Source: Pseudomonadota bacterium
GTDB lineage: Bacteria > Pseudomonadota > Gammaproteobacteria > UBA5335
Reading direction: 5' to 3'
Length of the DNA stretch: 6,769 nucleotides
Assembly (NCBI GenBank): GCA_021783685.1
Contig: JAJXTQ010000108.1
Span: forward strand, 1 to 6,769
Part shown: piece by piece, positions 1-6,720 of the stretch
How positions within the stretch are numbered: position 1 is the first letter of the stretch
How the letters are laid out: each line of letters starts with the position of its first letter
Made by a program: the position numbers and the translations under genes
Notes under the pieces: generated by a model
What the model was told of the DNA's origin: nothing
What the model saw: only the letters and a program-made list of their open reading frames with translations
Database searches by the model: none

Positions 1-1569
1 ATCGAGAACAAGGACACGCGCTTCGGCAGCGTGCAAGCCTGCCGCCGCGCGGCGCGCGCAGTGTTCCTGGGCAGCGCGCCCAGCACCACGAACCAGCTGG
101 TGCGTGGTCTGGAGCTGGAGCGCGTGATTCTCGGGGTCATCCAGCCGGGCCAGCAGATCGGGTTGTTCAAGGACGCGCTGCGCCGCCTCGCCGATCGGCT
201 GCACTATCTCAACCACGCCAACAACCGCTTCTGGCTGGACACGCGCCCGAACCTGCGGCGCGAGATGGAGGAGCGCAAGCGCCGCTTCCAGTACAATGAG
301 GATGTGTTCCCCACCGTCCGCGAACGCGTGCAGCGCAGTTTTGCCAGTGGCGTGTTCGGTGGCATCCATACCTTCACCGACAGCGGCGACGTGCCCGACG
401 ACTGGGCGCTGCGGCTGGTGGTGCTGCCGCCGGATGCGGCCTTCAGCAAGAGCGGCCAGAGCCTGGCCATCGAGCGCGCGACGGAGATTCTGAAGAAACG
501 CGGCGACCAGCCCCGTTTCAAGCAGAACCGGCTGATCTTCCTGGCGGCGGACTACGACAGCGTGAGCCGCCTGAAGGATCACGTTCGCTCGCACCTCGCG
601 TGGCGCAGCATCGTCGGCGACTACAAGGACAACCGCATCGTCCTCGACAACCTGATGGCCAAACAGGCGCAGGCCAGCCTGGATCAGGCCGACGAAACGG
701 TGCGGCGCATGATCCGCGAAACCTACAAGTGGCTGCTCGCGCCGGTGCAGGACGCCCGCCCCGGCAAGGGTCTGTCAGAGGTGAAGTGGGAACACTTCCC
801 GCTCAACCCCGGCGCGCAGAACCTGTCACAGGAAATCGAGCGCGTGCTCAAGGAGAACGAACTCCTGATCACCGAATGGGCACCGATCCATCTGGCCAAG
901 GTGCTGAAGGACTGGTTCTGGAAGGACGACGCGAAGGACGTTGCGGCGCTCACCGTCTGGCAGCAGAGCTGTCAGCAACTCTACCTGCCGCGTTTGAAGG
1001 ACGACACGGTGTTCCAGACGACGATGGCCGCGGGCGCCGAGAGCCGCGACTTCTTCGGGTTCGCGCAGGGTAAGGAGGACGGCCGGTACGTCGGATTCGT
1101 CTACGGCAAACGCACGTCGCTGATCATGGACGCGTCGCTGCTGCTGATCGAGCCGTTCGCCGCAGCGGGCTACATGGAGGCGCTGCGCGCAGCGGAGGAA
1201 GCCTCGCGCGTCAGTGCCGCCGATGCAGGCGGCGCGACGACGACCGTTCCCCCCACTAGCGGCACGTCCCGCGCGGAGGATTCCGGCAAGGGTGGCTACG
1301 CCACGGGCGGCGCCACTGCGGGACAGACGGTCAAGACGCAGTTCTACGGCAGCATCGAACTCGACCCGATTCAGGCCAAGCGGCAGTTCGCTGATCTGGT
1401 CGATGAGGTCGTGCAACAGTTCACCCTGCGCACCGGCGTGGCGGTGAAGATCGCCATCGAGATTCGGGCCGAGTCGACCGCCGGCTTCGACGATGGGCTG
1501 CAGCGTGCGGTGAAGGAGAACTGCAACGTGTTGAGGTTCACGAACGCGGAGTTCGAGACGGGCGAGTAA
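1..1569 (+). CDS. DUF499-family protein, C-terminal part (5' end outside window)
   Basis: The frame is open from the first base, so this is the C-terminal 522 residues of a longer protein; the GTG at 31 is only an internal Val codon. Family members are typically around 1,000 residues, with a P-loop ATPase region that would lie upstream of the window. Visible here are a charged helical region, a segment with [20 protein letters not shown] (about visible residues 176-195) typical of DUF499 proteins, then a low-complexity Gly/Ala/Thr/Ser linker (about 405-445) and a terminal domain beginning [10 protein letters not shown] (about 447-522). That linker plus 'FYGS-x-x-LDP' ending is the family's usual C-terminus. 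DUF499 genes commonly sit with DUF1156 DNA methyltransferases, DUF3780 proteins and helicases in anti-phage islands; that role is inferred here because no partner is in view. The gene ends with TAA close to the 3' end of a convergent tRNA-Ser. The family call rests on remembered sequence patterns, not a search. Confidence 0.75.
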   Translation: MENKDTRFGSVQACRRAARAVFLGSAPSTTNQLVRGLELERVILGVIQPGQQIGLFKDALRRLADRLHYLNHANNRFWLDTRPNLRREMEERKRRFQYNEDVFPTVRERVQRSFASGVFGGIHTFTDSGDVPDDWALRLVVLPPDAAFSKSGQSLAIERATEILKKRGDQPRFKQNRLIFLAADYDSVSRLKDHVRSHLAWRSIVGDYKDNRIVLDNLMAKQAQASLDQADETVRRMIRETYKWLLAPVQDARPGKGLSEVKWEHFPLNPGAQNLSQEIERVLKENELLITEWAPIHLAKVLKDWFWKDDAKDVAALTVWQQSCQQLYLPRLKDDTVFQTTMAAGAESRDFFGFAQGKEDGRYVGFVYGKRTSLIMDASLLLIEPFAAAGYMEALRAAEEASRVSAADAGGATTTVPPTSGTSRAEDSGKGGYATGGATAGQTVKTQFYGSIELDPIQAKRQFADLVDEVVQQFTLRTGVAVKIAIEIRAESTAGFDDGLQRAVKENCNVLRFTNAEFETGE

Positions 1570-1602
1570 GGAGACCTGCCTGGAGCATCATCGACGAAAC
1601 CG

Positions 1603-1627
1603 GCGCTGTCTAACATGCCCACAGCGC
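1603..1627. terminator. Candidate bidirectional terminator between DUF499 gene and tRNA-Ser
   Basis: A perfect 7-bp inverted repeat (GCGCTGT at 1603-1609, ACAGCGC at 1621-1627) encloses an 11-base loop in the gap between two convergent genes. It lies 34 bases past the DUF499 stop and 21 bases past the tRNA CCA end. Neither side has a true T-run: on the minus strand the stem is followed by CGGTTTCG, on the plus strand by AAGCTGG. The position suits a terminator but the sequence support is moderate. Confidence 0.4.
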
Positions 1628-1647
1628 AAGCTGGAAGGACTTGATAT

Positions 1648-1735
1648 TGGCGGAGAGAGAGGGATTCGAACCCTCGATACGTTGCCGTATACACGATTTC
1701 CAGTCGTGCGCCTTCAACCGCTCGGCCATCTCTCC
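1648..1735 (-). tRNA. tRNA-Ser (anticodon GGA)
   Basis: Read on the minus strand, this 88-nt gene folds as a class-II tRNA. The 7-bp acceptor stem pairs GGAGAGA with TCTCTCC, followed by discriminator G and an encoded CCA (1650-1648). The anticodon stem CACGA/TCGTG carries loop CTGGAAA, anticodon GGA at 1701-1699, which reads UCC and UCU serine codons. A long variable arm (ATACG-GCAA-CGTAT) is the serine/leucine/tyrosine hallmark, and the T arm pairs GAGGG with CCCTC around TTCGAAT. The gene lies 64 bp downstream of the lipoprotein gene on the same strand, so it may be transcribed with dapA or from its own promoter. Its 3' end faces the DUF499 gene, the side on which tRNA-targeting integrases place their elements. 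Confidence 0.97.
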
Positions 1736-1770
1736 GGAATCGACGTGTGCCCGGTCTCGGGCAGGCGCGA

Positions 1771-1799
1771 AGGTTACCCCAGCCCGCCGTCCCCTGCAA
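1771..1799 (-). promoter_or_regulatory. Possible sigma-70 promoter for tRNA-Ser
   Basis: On the minus strand, TTGCAG (1799-1794) and TAACCT (1776-1771) are separated by exactly 17 bases. Transcription would start near 1764, giving a leader of about 30 bases before the tRNA. Each hexamer matches the consensus at only three positions, so this is weak. The context GGGGTAAC recurs in the candidate dapA promoter. A small inverted repeat (1749-1762) lies in the presumed leader. Confidence 0.3.
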
Positions 1800-2069
1800 T
1801 CATTGCGCGGCGGTGGCTGGTGGCACGAACGGCGGCGGTACATCGAGGCAGCTGCCGTCGGATCGCCGGCGCATGTCGCGCCCGGATTCGGTCGAGCCGC
1901 CGGCCGGAAGGGTCCAGACGCTGCGGCCAGTGGCGCCGGGCAGTTGGACCTCCGGGCCCGAACGGGCGGCCAGATGGGGTTCCTGCTTGTCGCAGGACGG
2001 TTTGGAGGCGCATGCGGCGAGCAGCACGACCGGGGCCACGAGCAGCAACCGGTGCAGCGGGGTCATCAT
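1800..2069 (-). CDS. Small putative lipoprotein downstream of dapA
   Basis: This 89-residue protein begins [20 protein letters not shown], a signal peptide with a short basic n-region, a hydrophobic core and a lipobox (LAAC, Cys20) for cleavage by signal peptidase II and lipid attachment. The residue after the Cys is Ala, not Asp, so outer-membrane sorting by Lol is the default expectation. The mature part is only about 70 residues, polar and Pro/Gly-rich, with two further cysteines (26 and 74) that could form a disulfide. The start is set by an ATGA overlap with the dapA stop and an AGGA 8 bases upstream (2081-2078), implying translational coupling. In many gammaproteobacteria the lipoprotein gene after dapA is bamC, but BamC is several hundred residues long and no BamC-like domain is visible. 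The function is unknown: it could be an eroded or substituted gene at the bamC position, or an unrelated lipoprotein. Confidence 0.7.
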   Translation of the reverse strand: MMTPLHRLLLVAPVVLLAACASKPSCDKQEPHLAARSGPEVQLPGATGRSVWTLPAGGSTESGRDMRRRSDGSCLDVPPPFVPPATAAQ

Positions 2070-2944
2070 AGGGCGATTCCTGCCTGTTCGAGGGCTTCGG
2101 TGACGGCGGCGTAACACGATGGATCGAGGGGGGTCATGGGCAGGCGGATGCCCGGGCCGATCAGGCCCATGCGCAGCAGCGCCCATTTGGTGGGGATGGG
2201 ATTGCTCTCGACGAACAGGTCGCGGTGCAGGCGCGCCAGCCCGGCGTCGATGGCGCGCGCGGTGTCGGCGTCGCCGTCCAGCGCGGCGCGGCACATGGCA
2301 TGCATCGCCGCCGGCGCGACATTGGCCGTGACGGAGATGTCGCCTCGGGCGCCCATCAGGATCGCCTCGCAGGCAGTGGCATCATCGCCGGAATATACGG
2401 CAAAATCGGACGGGCAGACCTGCAGCAAGGTCCGCATGCGGTCGAGATCGCCGGTTGCTTCCTTGAGGCCCACGATGTGCGGCACCGAGGCGAGGCGAAC
2501 CGCGGTATCCGGCTTGAGATCCACGCCGGTGCGACCGGGCACGTTGTAGAGAATCTGGGGAATGGCGACCGCTTCGGCAATGGCCCTGTGATGACGATAC
2601 AGTCCTTCCTGCGTCGGCTTGACGTAATAGGGACTGACCAGCAGGCAAGCATCGACGCCGGCTTCCTTGGCGGCCCGGGTGAGCTCGATGGCCTCCGAGG
2701 TGGCGTTGGCTCCGGTCCCGGCGATGACCGGGATGCGGCCGCGCACCTGAACCACCGCCGTGCGCAGCAGCTCGCAATGCTCGGCGAAGCTGAGCGTGGA
2801 GGCCTCGCCGGTCGTCCCCGCCACCACCAGCGCATCGGTGCCCTGCGCGACATGGAATTCGATCAGCCGGGCGAATGCGTCCCAATCGATCGCCCCATCG
2901 GCGTGCATGGGCGTGGCCAAGGCCACCAGACTGCCCGTGATCAT
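2066..2944 (-). CDS. dapA: 4-hydroxy-tetrahydrodipicolinate synthase (DapA)
   Basis: DapA condenses pyruvate with aspartate-4-semialdehyde in the cytoplasm, the first committed step of lysine and meso-diaminopimelate synthesis. The product is 292 residues, the same length as the E. coli enzyme. The catalytic set falls at the E. coli numbers: Thr44-Thr45 in AGTTGE, Tyr107 in SPYY, Tyr133 and Arg138 in YNVPGRTG, and the Schiff-base Lys161 in GLKEATGD. I chose ATG 2944 because GGAG lies 6 bases upstream (2954-2951) and the protein then begins MITGSLVAL as in the family; the frame stays open to 3070, but that extension is not DapA-like. At the lysine allosteric site Asn80, Glu84, His56 and Tyr106 are kept, but positions 48, 49 and 53 read Ala, Ser and Phe instead of E. 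coli Ser, Ala and His, so feedback inhibition may differ. The gene is divergent from bcp and overlaps the downstream lipoprotein gene by 4 bases. Confidence 0.96.
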   Translation of the reverse strand: MITGSLVALATPMHADGAIDWDAFARLIEFHVAQGTDALVVAGTTGEASTLSFAEHCELLRTAVVQVRGRIPVIAGTGANATSEAIELTRAAKEAGVDACLLVSPYYVKPTQEGLYRHHRAIAEAVAIPQILYNVPGRTGVDLKPDTAVRLASVPHIVGLKEATGDLDRMRTLLQVCPSDFAVYSGDDATACEAILMGARGDISVTANVAPAAMHAMCRAALDGDADTARAIDAGLARLHRDLFVESNPIPTKWALLRMGLIGPGIRLPMTPLDPSCYAAVTEALEQAGIAL

Positions 2945-2970
2945 GAACGGCTCCATGGCGAAAGTTCGTG

Positions 2971-3000
2971 ATGTTACCCCCCAACCGCGCACGGCAACAA
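2971..3000 (-). promoter_or_regulatory. dapA: Possible sigma-70 promoter for dapA
   Basis: On the minus strand TTGTTG (3000-2995) and TAACAT (2976-2971) are separated by 18 bases, giving a start near 2964 and a leader of about 20 bases to the dapA ATG. The -10 matches at four positions and the -35 at three. The site lies in the 141-bp gap between the divergent dapA and bcp genes, where a promoter is expected. No convincing bcp promoter was found in the same gap. Confidence 0.38.
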
Positions 3001-3085
3001 GCGCACAGGCCCAAGGAGACGAGCCACCCCAGCGCTCACGCCCCGATCGAAAACAGCCTCGCCACTGCACTTCGGAGTCGACACC

Positions 3086-3571
3086 ATGCCCTTCCCCGAA
3101 CCGGGTGATCTGATCCCTCCCTTCAATGCCATGGCCACCCAGGGTCTAGCCTTCTCGGACAAGACCCTTCAAGGCCGGATCACCGTGCTGTATTTCTATC
3201 CCAAGGACGACACCCCCGGCTGCACCACCGAAGGCCAGGACTTTCGCGATCATCTGGCCGCGTTTCAGGAACAGGGGGCACAGATCGTCGGCATCAGCCG
3301 CGATTCCTTGGCCTCGCACGAAAAATTCTGTGCCAAGTACAGCCTGCCCTTCCCGCTCATCGCCGACGGCGACGAGGCGCTCTGCAACCTGTTCGAGGTG
3401 CTCAAGGAAAAGAACATGTACGGCCGCAAGGTGATGGGCATCGAACGCAGCACCTTCCTCATCGATCCCGCGGGCCGCGTGGCGCGGGTCTGGCGCAAGG
3501 TGAAGGTCGAGGGGCATGTGCCGGAGGTGCTCGAGGCGGTCAAGGCGCTGCGCCAGGACGGTGACGCATGA
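3086..3571 (+). CDS. bcp: Thioredoxin-dependent peroxiredoxin, Bcp/PrxQ type
   Basis: The 161-residue cytoplasmic thiol peroxidase reduces hydrogen and organic peroxides with electrons from thioredoxin. The AhpC/TSA fold is evident: a strand [14 protein letters not shown] holds the peroxidatic Cys46, with Thr43 three residues before it, and [20 protein letters not shown] (about 113-132) is the usual later strand pair with the active-site Arg. Family members such as E. coli Bcp resolve the sulfenic acid with a Cys five residues on; here that position is Gln51. Two other cysteines exist, Cys82 (FCAKY) and Cys100. Cys82 is 36 residues after Cys46, the spacing known for the Cys47-Cys83 pair of Xylella PrxQ, so an atypical two-Cys cycle of that kind is likely. 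The start at 3086 has GGAG 8 bases upstream (3074-3077). The stop overlaps the phoH start (ATGA). Confidence 0.94.
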   Translation: MPFPEPGDLIPPFNAMATQGLAFSDKTLQGRITVLYFYPKDDTPGCTTEGQDFRDHLAAFQEQGAQIVGISRDSLASHEKFCAKYSLPFPLIADGDEALCNLFEVLKEKNMYGRKVMGIERSTFLIDPAGRVARVWRKVKVEGHVPEVLEAVKALRQDGDA

Positions 3572-5037
3572 CGCCCCCGGTCAGCACCGCCCGCCGCCGG
3601 CGCATCCGCGGCGAGGAACTGACCGAAGCGGCCCTGCCGGAGGTCGCCCGCACCCGGCTCTACGTGCTCGACACCAATGTCCTGATGCACGACCCGACGT
3701 CCTTGTTCCGCTTCGAGGAGCACGCGGTCTTCATCCCCATGGTGGTGCTGGAGGAACTCGACGCCGCCAAGAAGGGCACCTCCGAGGTCGCCCGCAACGT
3801 GCGCCAGGTCAGCCGTTTCCTGGACGAGCTGATGCAGGACGCCGACCGCCAGGCCGTCGTCGATGGCCTGCCGCTGCTGCGGCCCACCGCGCCCGATGCG
3901 CCGGCCCCGGATCGTGGCGGTCGGCTGTTCTTCCAGACCGAGCCGCTGCCGACCGGCGCCATGCCCATGAGCCTGCCGGGTCTCAAGCCCGACAACACCC
4001 TGCTCGCCACCGTGATGGCCCTGCAATCGCGCCATCCCGATCGCGAGGTGGTGCTGGTGTCGAAGGACATCAACCTGCGCATCAAGGCCAGCATCATGGG
4101 CCTGTGCGCGGAGGACTACTTCAACGACCAGGTGCTGGACGACGCCGACCTGCTCTACCGCGGCTGGGAGGAACTGCCCGAGGATTTCTGGAACACCCAC
4201 AGCAAGGACATGGCGTCCTGGAACGAGAAGGGTCGCACCTTCTACCGGGTGATCGGCCCCAAGGTCGGCGGGTGGACCCCCAACCTCTGCCTCTACACGC
4301 CCGATGGCCAGTTCGAGGGCATCGTGCGGGACGTCGCCCTGGGCGCCGCGCGCATCGAGATCCTGCGCAACTACCGCGAGAACGCCGTCTGGGGCGTGCG
4401 GGCGCGCAACCGGGAGCAGAGCTTCGCCCTGAATCTCTTGATGGACCCGGACGTCGACTTCGTCACCCTGCTGGGCGGCGCGGGCACCGGCAAGACGCTG
4501 CTGGCACTGGCCGCCGGTCTCACGCAGTGTCTGGAAATGAATCGCTACCGGGAAATCCTGATGACGCGGGTCACCATCCCCGTGGGCGAGGACATCGGCT
4601 TCCTGCCCGGCACGGAGGAGGAAAAGATGACGCCCTGGATGGGCGCGCTGATGGACAATCTGGAAGTGCTGACCCACAGCGAGGAAGGCGGCGACTGGGG
4701 ACGGGCGGCGACGCAGGACCTCCTGGCGCACCGCATCAAGATCCGCTCGCTCAATTTCATGCGCGGCCGGACCTTCCTCAATCGCTATCTCATCATCGAC
4801 GAGGCACAGAACCTCACCGCCAAGCAGATGAAAACGCTGATCACGCGCGCCGGGCCCGGCACCAAGATCGTCTGTCTGGGCAACATCGCCCAGATCGACA
4901 CGCCCTATCTCACCGAAACCAGCTCGGGGCTCACCCACGTGGTCGACCGCTTCCGCAACTGGGCGCACGGCGGACACATCACGCTGGTGCGCGGCGAGCG
5001 CTCGCGGCTGGCCGACCACGCCGCGGACATTCTCTGA
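3568..5037 (+). CDS. PIN-domain PhoH family ATPase
   Basis: This 489-residue cytoplasmic protein joins an N-terminal PIN nuclease domain to a C-terminal PhoH ATPase, the YlaK/PhoH2-like architecture associated with RNA unwinding and cleavage. The PIN domain opens with YVLDTNVLMHD (Asp35) and keeps further acidic residues in VVLEELD (62-65), KPDNTLLA (Asp142) and VSKDINLRIKA (Asp167), so the metal site looks intact. The ATPase has Walker A GGAGTGKT (303-310), the TRVTIPVGEDIGFLPGTEEE block (333-352) typical of PhoH, and Walker B YLIIDEAQN (407-415), followed by TRAGPGTKIVCLGNIAQID. The start overlaps the bcp stop by 4 bases with AGGA 9 bases upstream, so the two genes are probably one transcript and translationally coupled. 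PhoH2-type proteins are known as RNA helicase/RNases, in some bacteria paired with an antitoxin; no antitoxin-like gene is adjacent here. Classical phoH is the ATPase alone, so I give no symbol. Confidence 0.95.
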   Translation: MTPPVSTARRRRIRGEELTEAALPEVARTRLYVLDTNVLMHDPTSLFRFEEHAVFIPMVVLEELDAAKKGTSEVARNVRQVSRFLDELMQDADRQAVVDGLPLLRPTAPDAPAPDRGGRLFFQTEPLPTGAMPMSLPGLKPDNTLLATVMALQSRHPDREVVLVSKDINLRIKASIMGLCAEDYFNDQVLDDADLLYRGWEELPEDFWNTHSKDMASWNEKGRTFYRVIGPKVGGWTPNLCLYTPDGQFEGIVRDVALGAARIEILRNYRENAVWGVRARNREQSFALNLLMDPDVDFVTLLGGAGTGKTLLALAAGLTQCLEMNRYREILMTRVTIPVGEDIGFLPGTEEEKMTPWMGALMDNLEVLTHSEEGGDWGRAATQDLLAHRIKIRSLNFMRGRTFLNRYLIIDEAQNLTAKQMKTLITRAGPGTKIVCLGNIAQIDTPYLTETSSGLTHVVDRFRNWAHGGHITLVRGERSRLADHAADIL

Positions 5038-5058
5038 CCCGGCGCCGTCGATCGAAGG

Positions 5059-5084
5059 GGCGGCCGCGCAGCCACGCGGCCGCC
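5059..5084. terminator. Strong GC-rich hairpin after phoH (candidate terminator)
   Basis: A perfect 10-bp stem (GGCGGCCGCG at 5059-5068, CGCGGCCGCC at 5075-5084) with a 6-base loop lies 21 bases past the phoH stop, in the gap before the convergent peptidase gene. There is no T-tract on either strand, so it may act as a U-less terminator, an RNA 3'-end stabiliser or a transcription block from both sides. The rest of the gap (5085-5185) shows no gene; weaker GC-rich repeats overlap the end of the peptidase gene. Confidence 0.45.
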
Positions 5085-5185
5085 GCCATCCCGGCGATCA
5101 GTCATTGTGCTTCGTCCACAGTGCGCGACGGATCCAGCGACCCGAAGGGCCGGCACGGCAGCCGGACGCCGTGAGGCGCCGACAC

Positions 5186-6334
5186 TCACGCCTCGCCCGG
5201 CCCCTCGGCCGTCATCCGGCAACGTCGTCCCCAGCAGGCAGTGAGCGCGGCGCGCATGTCCCCGGCACTGGGCCATGCAGCTCGCGCTTCCGGTCGCAAA
5301 CCGGCCAGCCGCTCGAGCAGCGCCATGGGGTCGTCGGCCTCGATCGCCTGCCGGGCGCGACGCAGGGCTCGCGCGCGGGTGAGTTCGGCATCGCTCCAAC
5401 CACCGGCCAGCACGCGGTCGATCTCGGCTTCCAGAAGCGGCCCGGCGCAGGCATCGTCGATGCGCAACCACCACAGGCCCATGCCGCCGACCCATTCGAG
5501 CCGACTGTCGAACGCGTAGACCGGATGCGGCCCTGATCGCAGGGCGCGCGGCAGGCGCCCCAGCAGCGGATGCGCCAAAAGATCCGCCACCCCGCAAACG
5601 GCCTCGCTCATGATGGTCTCGAACGGCAGCAGCCACAGCGCACCCGCCCCGGCCGCGCCGGGCAGACGGCCGCAGACCGGCCGATCCGGCAGCGGGGCGG
5701 GAAAACCGTGAACCGGGGAAGCCCCGGTTGGTAGCGACTCCAGAGCGCCGGCAGCGGCGCCGAGCGTGGCCGTATCGATCGCGCCCGCAGCGGTGATCAT
5801 GAGCCGATCCCCCCGCAGAAGGCGCGCGCGAAAACGGGCGAGACCCATGCGATCGACCTCCGGCCGGACGGCCAGGGGGCGACAGAGGGGGTGCTCGCCC
5901 CCGAAGCGCGTCAGCAGCGCCAGGCTTTCCCAGGCGTCAGCCGAAGCGGCGGCCTGGATTTCAGGATCCGTCACCTGCGCCTCCTGCGCGATGCGCGCCG
6001 CCCCGGGCAACGGCGCCAGCAGCGCATGAACCAGCGCCCGCAGCATCTCCGGCGCGGCATCGGCCGGCACCAGCGCATGCCACACGGTCCATTCCCGCCC
6101 GCTCTGGCCATTGAACAGGCCGCCGGCGCGCGCGAGCACGTCCGGGTCCACGGCCTCGCATACCAAGTGTTCCAGCAGATGCGCGGCGCCGATCTCGCCG
6201 GCTTCTTCATCGGCGCGGCCGGCGCGCCACCACAACGCCAGCGCGACCGTCTCCCGACCGGTGAGGGCTTGCAGCCGCAGCGGGATGCCGTTGCCGAGCG
6301 TCGCGGTGTGCACGGGAGCAGGCGGCACCATCAT
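5186..6334 (-). CDS. M16 family (insulinase/pitrilysin-type) zinc metallopeptidase
   Basis: The product (382 residues from ATG 6334) has the inverted zinc motif HLLEH (residues 52-56) in a GAAHLLEHLV context. Glu118 and Glu125 lie seven apart in the downstream helix EAQVTDPEI, matching the second acidic residue and third zinc ligand of pitrilysin. NGQSGREWTVWHALVPAD matches the M16 'nAyTs-x-x-x-T-x-y' strand, and HPLCRP (148-153) the usual HP-x-GRP turn. The second domain keeps an Arg/Tyr pair in LPRALRSGPHPVYAF (Arg266, Tyr274), characteristic of the M16 C-terminal half. One enzyme therefore appears to carry both halves, in a compact form. No signal peptide is visible, so it is probably cytoplasmic. 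The start is uncertain: ATGs at 6376, 6334 and 6331 all lack a clear Shine-Dalgarno, and the in-frame stop at 6406-6404 limits the gene. I prefer 6334 because the residues before it do not resemble the family. The substrate is unknown. It is convergent with phoH and divergent from the riboswitch unit. Confidence 0.85.
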   Translation of the reverse strand: MMVPPAPVHTATLGNGIPLRLQALTGRETVALALWWRAGRADEEAGEIGAAHLLEHLVCEAVDPDVLARAGGLFNGQSGREWTVWHALVPADAAPEMLRALVHALLAPLPGAARIAQEAQVTDPEIQAAASADAWESLALLTRFGGEHPLCRPLAVRPEVDRMGLARFRARLLRGDRLMITAAGAIDTATLGAAAGALESLPTGASPVHGFPAPLPDRPVCGRLPGAAGAGALWLLPFETIMSEAVCGVADLLAHPLLGRLPRALRSGPHPVYAFDSRLEWVGGMGLWWLRIDDACAGPLLEAEIDRVLAGGWSDAELTRARALRRARQAIEADDPMALLERLAGLRPEARAAWPSAGDMRAALTACWGRRCRMTAEGPGEA

Positions 6335-6559
6335 GGCCGCCCGGTCTGCGTGGATGCACCGCCGCGAAGCAGGCATGCCGCGGCGGACGAGGCTGCGGCG
6401 CGATCATCCCATGGCCCGAATGCGCCCGCGGCCGTGGCCAGGGAGCGGACCGGCGGGCAGCGCGAAAGCCTGTGACGCCCCGTATTTCCCGGGACGGATG
6501 CACCGGACGCAGGCCCGGGGGCGACCCGTTCACGGAGGGCTCGGCGGTGAAGAAGCGCA
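6335..6559. other. Intergenic region upstream of the sigma-54 promoter and M16 gene
   Basis: No protein gene or RNA gene is supported here; open frames on both strands have no recognisable product. As the region upstream of a sigma-54 promoter it would be expected to hold activator sites. The only NtrC-like sign is a single TGCACC half-site at 6499-6504 without its GGTGCA partner, about 85 bases before the predicted transcription start. A promoter for the M16 gene should also lie here but none is clear. Confidence 0.5.
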
Positions 6560-6576
6560 TTGGCACGCGCCATGCT
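6560..6576 (+). promoter_or_regulatory. Sigma-54 (RpoN) promoter, -24/-12
   Basis: TTGGCACG-CGCC-ATGCT matches the sigma-54 consensus YTGGCACG-N4-TTGCW with one substitution in the -12 element. The invariant GG (6562-6563) and GC (6574-6575) are separated by exactly 10 bases, the required spacing. Transcription would start near 6587, about 45 bases before the guanidine-I aptamer, on the same strand. Sigma-54 promoters need an ATP-driven enhancer-binding activator such as NtrC and often serve nitrogen assimilation. A caution is that the site also forms part of an imperfect inverted repeat (GCATTGGC/GCCATGC). Confidence 0.7.
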
Positions 6577-6631
6577 GGACATCCTGCAGCGAAGGGGCTC
6601 GACGTTCATTATTCCCACGCGATCCATGAAG

Positions 6632-6720
6632 GCAACTAGGGTTCCGGCCTCGCACGAGGCGACTGGTCCGAGGGTTGCCGGCCCGACAGGGCTGCACCGG
6701 CGGGACAAAAGCCCGGGAGG
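6632..6720 (+). ncRNA. Guanidine-I (ykkC-yxkD) riboswitch aptamer
   Basis: The three conserved blocks of this class occur in order and at normal spacing: CTAGGGTTCCG (6636-6646), ACTGGTCCGAG (6662-6672) and ACCGGCGGGACAAAAGCCCG (6696-6715), followed by GGAGG. Variable parts fold as expected: GCCTC-GCAC-GAGGC (6647-6660) forms one hairpin, GCCC-GACA-GGGC (6681-6692) caps another, and CGGG/CCCG (6701-6704 with 6712-6715) closes the ACAAAAG loop. This RNA class binds guanidinium and turns on genes for guanidine export (SugE/Gdx-type), guanidine carboxylation, guanidine hydrolysis or nitrate/sulfonate-like ABC importers. The controlled gene lies beyond the window. The conserved blocks are close to exact, so the class call is firm; the outer boundaries are approximate. 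Confidence 0.94.

Noticed and set aside
826..1416. A 196-codon minus-strand frame inside the DUF499 gene.
   Set aside because: It is antisense to the real gene, has biased composition and no family resemblance.
2066..3070. A longer DapA starting at 3070.
   Set aside because: The extra 42 residues are Arg/Trp/Gly-rich and unlike DapA; ATG 2944 has a good Shine-Dalgarno and gives the standard length.
3265..5019. A 584-codon open frame on the minus strand opposite bcp and phoH.
   Set aside because: It is antisense to two genes with clear motifs; its His/Gln/Gly/Ala/Val-rich composition is the usual reverse shadow of GC-rich codons, and it has no domain.
3516..5174. A 552-codon plus-strand frame overlapping phoH.
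   Set aside because: It is phoH read one base out of frame, rich in Arg/Pro/Gly/His with no recognisable fold.
6499..6515. A possible NtrC site upstream of the sigma-54 promoter.
   Set aside because: Only one half-site (TGCACC) is present; the second half does not match.
6584..6612. A possible sigma-70 promoter (CTGCAG, 17 bases, CATTAT) before the riboswitch.
   Set aside because: The -35 matches at only two positions; the sigma-54 site just upstream is a far better match.
6331..6708. A 125-codon minus-strand frame covering the riboswitch and promoter region.
   Set aside because: It is antisense to a structured RNA with near-exact conserved blocks and resembles no protein family.
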